A stretch of DNA of 46,117 bases from Caryophanales bacterium (GTDB lineage: Bacteria > Bacillota > Bacilli > Bacillales > DSM-4216), in NCBI GenBank assembly GCA_014896555.1, contig JADBKC010000005.1, forward strand, positions 1 through 46,117, written 5' to 3'. The notes beneath the pieces were generated by a model. It did not search any database. It saw only the letters and a program-made list of their open reading frames with translations, and had not been told where the DNA came from. The position numbers and the translations under genes were made by a program. Of the stretch, positions 45,761-46,117 are shown piece by piece (positions within the stretch are counted from its first letter, which is position 1; each line of letters opens with the position of its first letter).

Positions 45761-46030
45761 ATGAAAGGAGAAAGCGATTTGTTTAGCACTTCTATTCTTC
45801 CAAAAGGCGGAAAGACCATCTTTGAGGATACGATCTTTTCATTGTTAAAGGAAAAACGTAAAATAAGATGGAGGGCAAGAGAATGAACTTTTGGCAATTG
45901 GGGAATGAAGGTTTGGCGAGGGACAACAGCCCAAATGCCCAATTGGTTCAACATTGCCACAAATGACAGCCATATTGGAAAACATAAATGTAATGTCGAA
46001 TGGAAACCTAAAAATAATTGGGTTGGATGA
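45761..46030 (+). pseudogene. TGA-interrupted small ORF upstream of luxS
   Basis: One frame runs from ATG 45761 (or TTG 45779, with AAAGGAG upstream) to TGA 46028-46030, 90 codons, broken only by a TGA at 45884-45886. The first half gives LFSTSILPKGGKTIFEDTIF and a Lys/Arg-rich end. The second half, which can restart at ATG 45905, is Trp-rich: MKVWRGTTAQMPNWFNIA and a final KPKNNWVG. A strong GGAGGG site instead leads to ATG 45883, which overlaps the TGA as ATGA and opens a 27-codon frame in another phase. I do not recognise the protein. It may be a nonsense-mutated gene, two coupled small ORFs, or chance. Confidence 0.35.
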
Positions 46031-46060
46031 TGGAGCAATCAAAAAAGGAGATGGATCACT

Positions 46061-46117
46061 ATGGTACAGCAAAACAAAAAAATGAATGTAGAGAGCTTTA
46101 ATCTAGACCATCGTAAA
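46061..46117 (+). CDS. luxS: S-ribosylhomocysteine lyase LuxS (5' end only)
   Basis: ATG 46061, preceded by AAAAAAGGAG, opens a frame that runs off the window after 19 codons: MVQQNKKMNVESFNLDHRK. The segment MNVESFNLDH is the conserved LuxS N-terminus. LuxS is a metal-dependent enzyme that splits S-ribosylhomocysteine to homocysteine and the AI-2 precursor in the activated methyl cycle. The metal-binding HxxEH motif lies beyond the window, so only the start can be judged. Confidence 0.82.
   Translation, partial: MVQQNKKMNVESFNLDHRK

Overview
The window is a chromosomal segment from a low-GC, endospore-former-type Firmicute of the family Bacillaceae. The evidence is the gene content: a GlpP-controlled glp cluster, YvyE next to DegS-DegU, TagO with two LytR-CpsA-Psr enzymes, YocH/LytE-type wall proteins with WalR-like boxes, SecA2 with an S-layer assembly protein, TreR and LuxS. 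Strong GGAGG-type ribosome sites, GTG/TTG starts and frequent T-tailed hairpins fit this. The species cannot be named from the sequence alone.

Layout: (1) 1-2.3 kb is the wrecked end of a nitrous-oxide reductase (nos) cluster. An ISL3-type transposase fragment abuts a NosL protein lacking its N-terminus, followed by an intact NosY/NosF-like ABC pair. (2) 2.5-7.5 kb is the glycerol regulon glpP-glpF-glpK-glpD, with a cre-overlapped promoter and two GlpP-type leader terminators. (3) 7.6-12.3 kb holds tRNA-Ser(CGA), a DacA-like carboxypeptidase, a TauE/SafE permease and a uracil permease. (4) 12.4-16.9 kb is an accessory-looking stretch: a MerR-HTH/DUF3967-like protein, a heavily decayed IS3/IS150-type element, a GGDEF-EAL protein without a sensor domain, and a 45-aa ORF with a good promoter and ribosome site. 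(5) 17.2-19.7 kb is the overlapping serC-serA pair. (6) 19.8-24.2 kb, minus strand, holds an OPT peptide transporter translationally coupled to a PqqD-like protein, and a YknW/YknX pair without the YknYZ transporter. (7) 24.4-33.6 kb is mostly wall metabolism: two YocH-like LysM-3D proteins, class B PBP PbpC and a LytE-like endopeptidase, together with an MFS transporter, an Xre regulator and an unknown protein. Two of the LysM genes have exact WalR-type boxes. (8) 33.4-41.5 kb covers a small ORF, TagU, a candidate small RNA, SlaP-SecA2, TagO and a TagV-like LCP protein. (9) 41.8-46.1 kb holds yvyE, degS, degU, treR, an interrupted small ORF and the start of luxS.

Functional picture: the window joins central metabolism (glycerol, serine, AI-2/methyl cycle) with an unusually dense set of cell-envelope functions. 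These are peptidoglycan synthesis and trimming, wall teichoic acid initiation and attachment, S-layer export, and the DegSU regulator.

No clearly new multi-gene system is visible. The observations most worth follow-up are the PqqD-like/OPT pair, the shared WalR-type boxes, the alternative hairpins plus 48-aa ORF after lytE, the promoter-terminator unit at 34.8 kb, and the TGA-interrupted ORF upstream of luxS.
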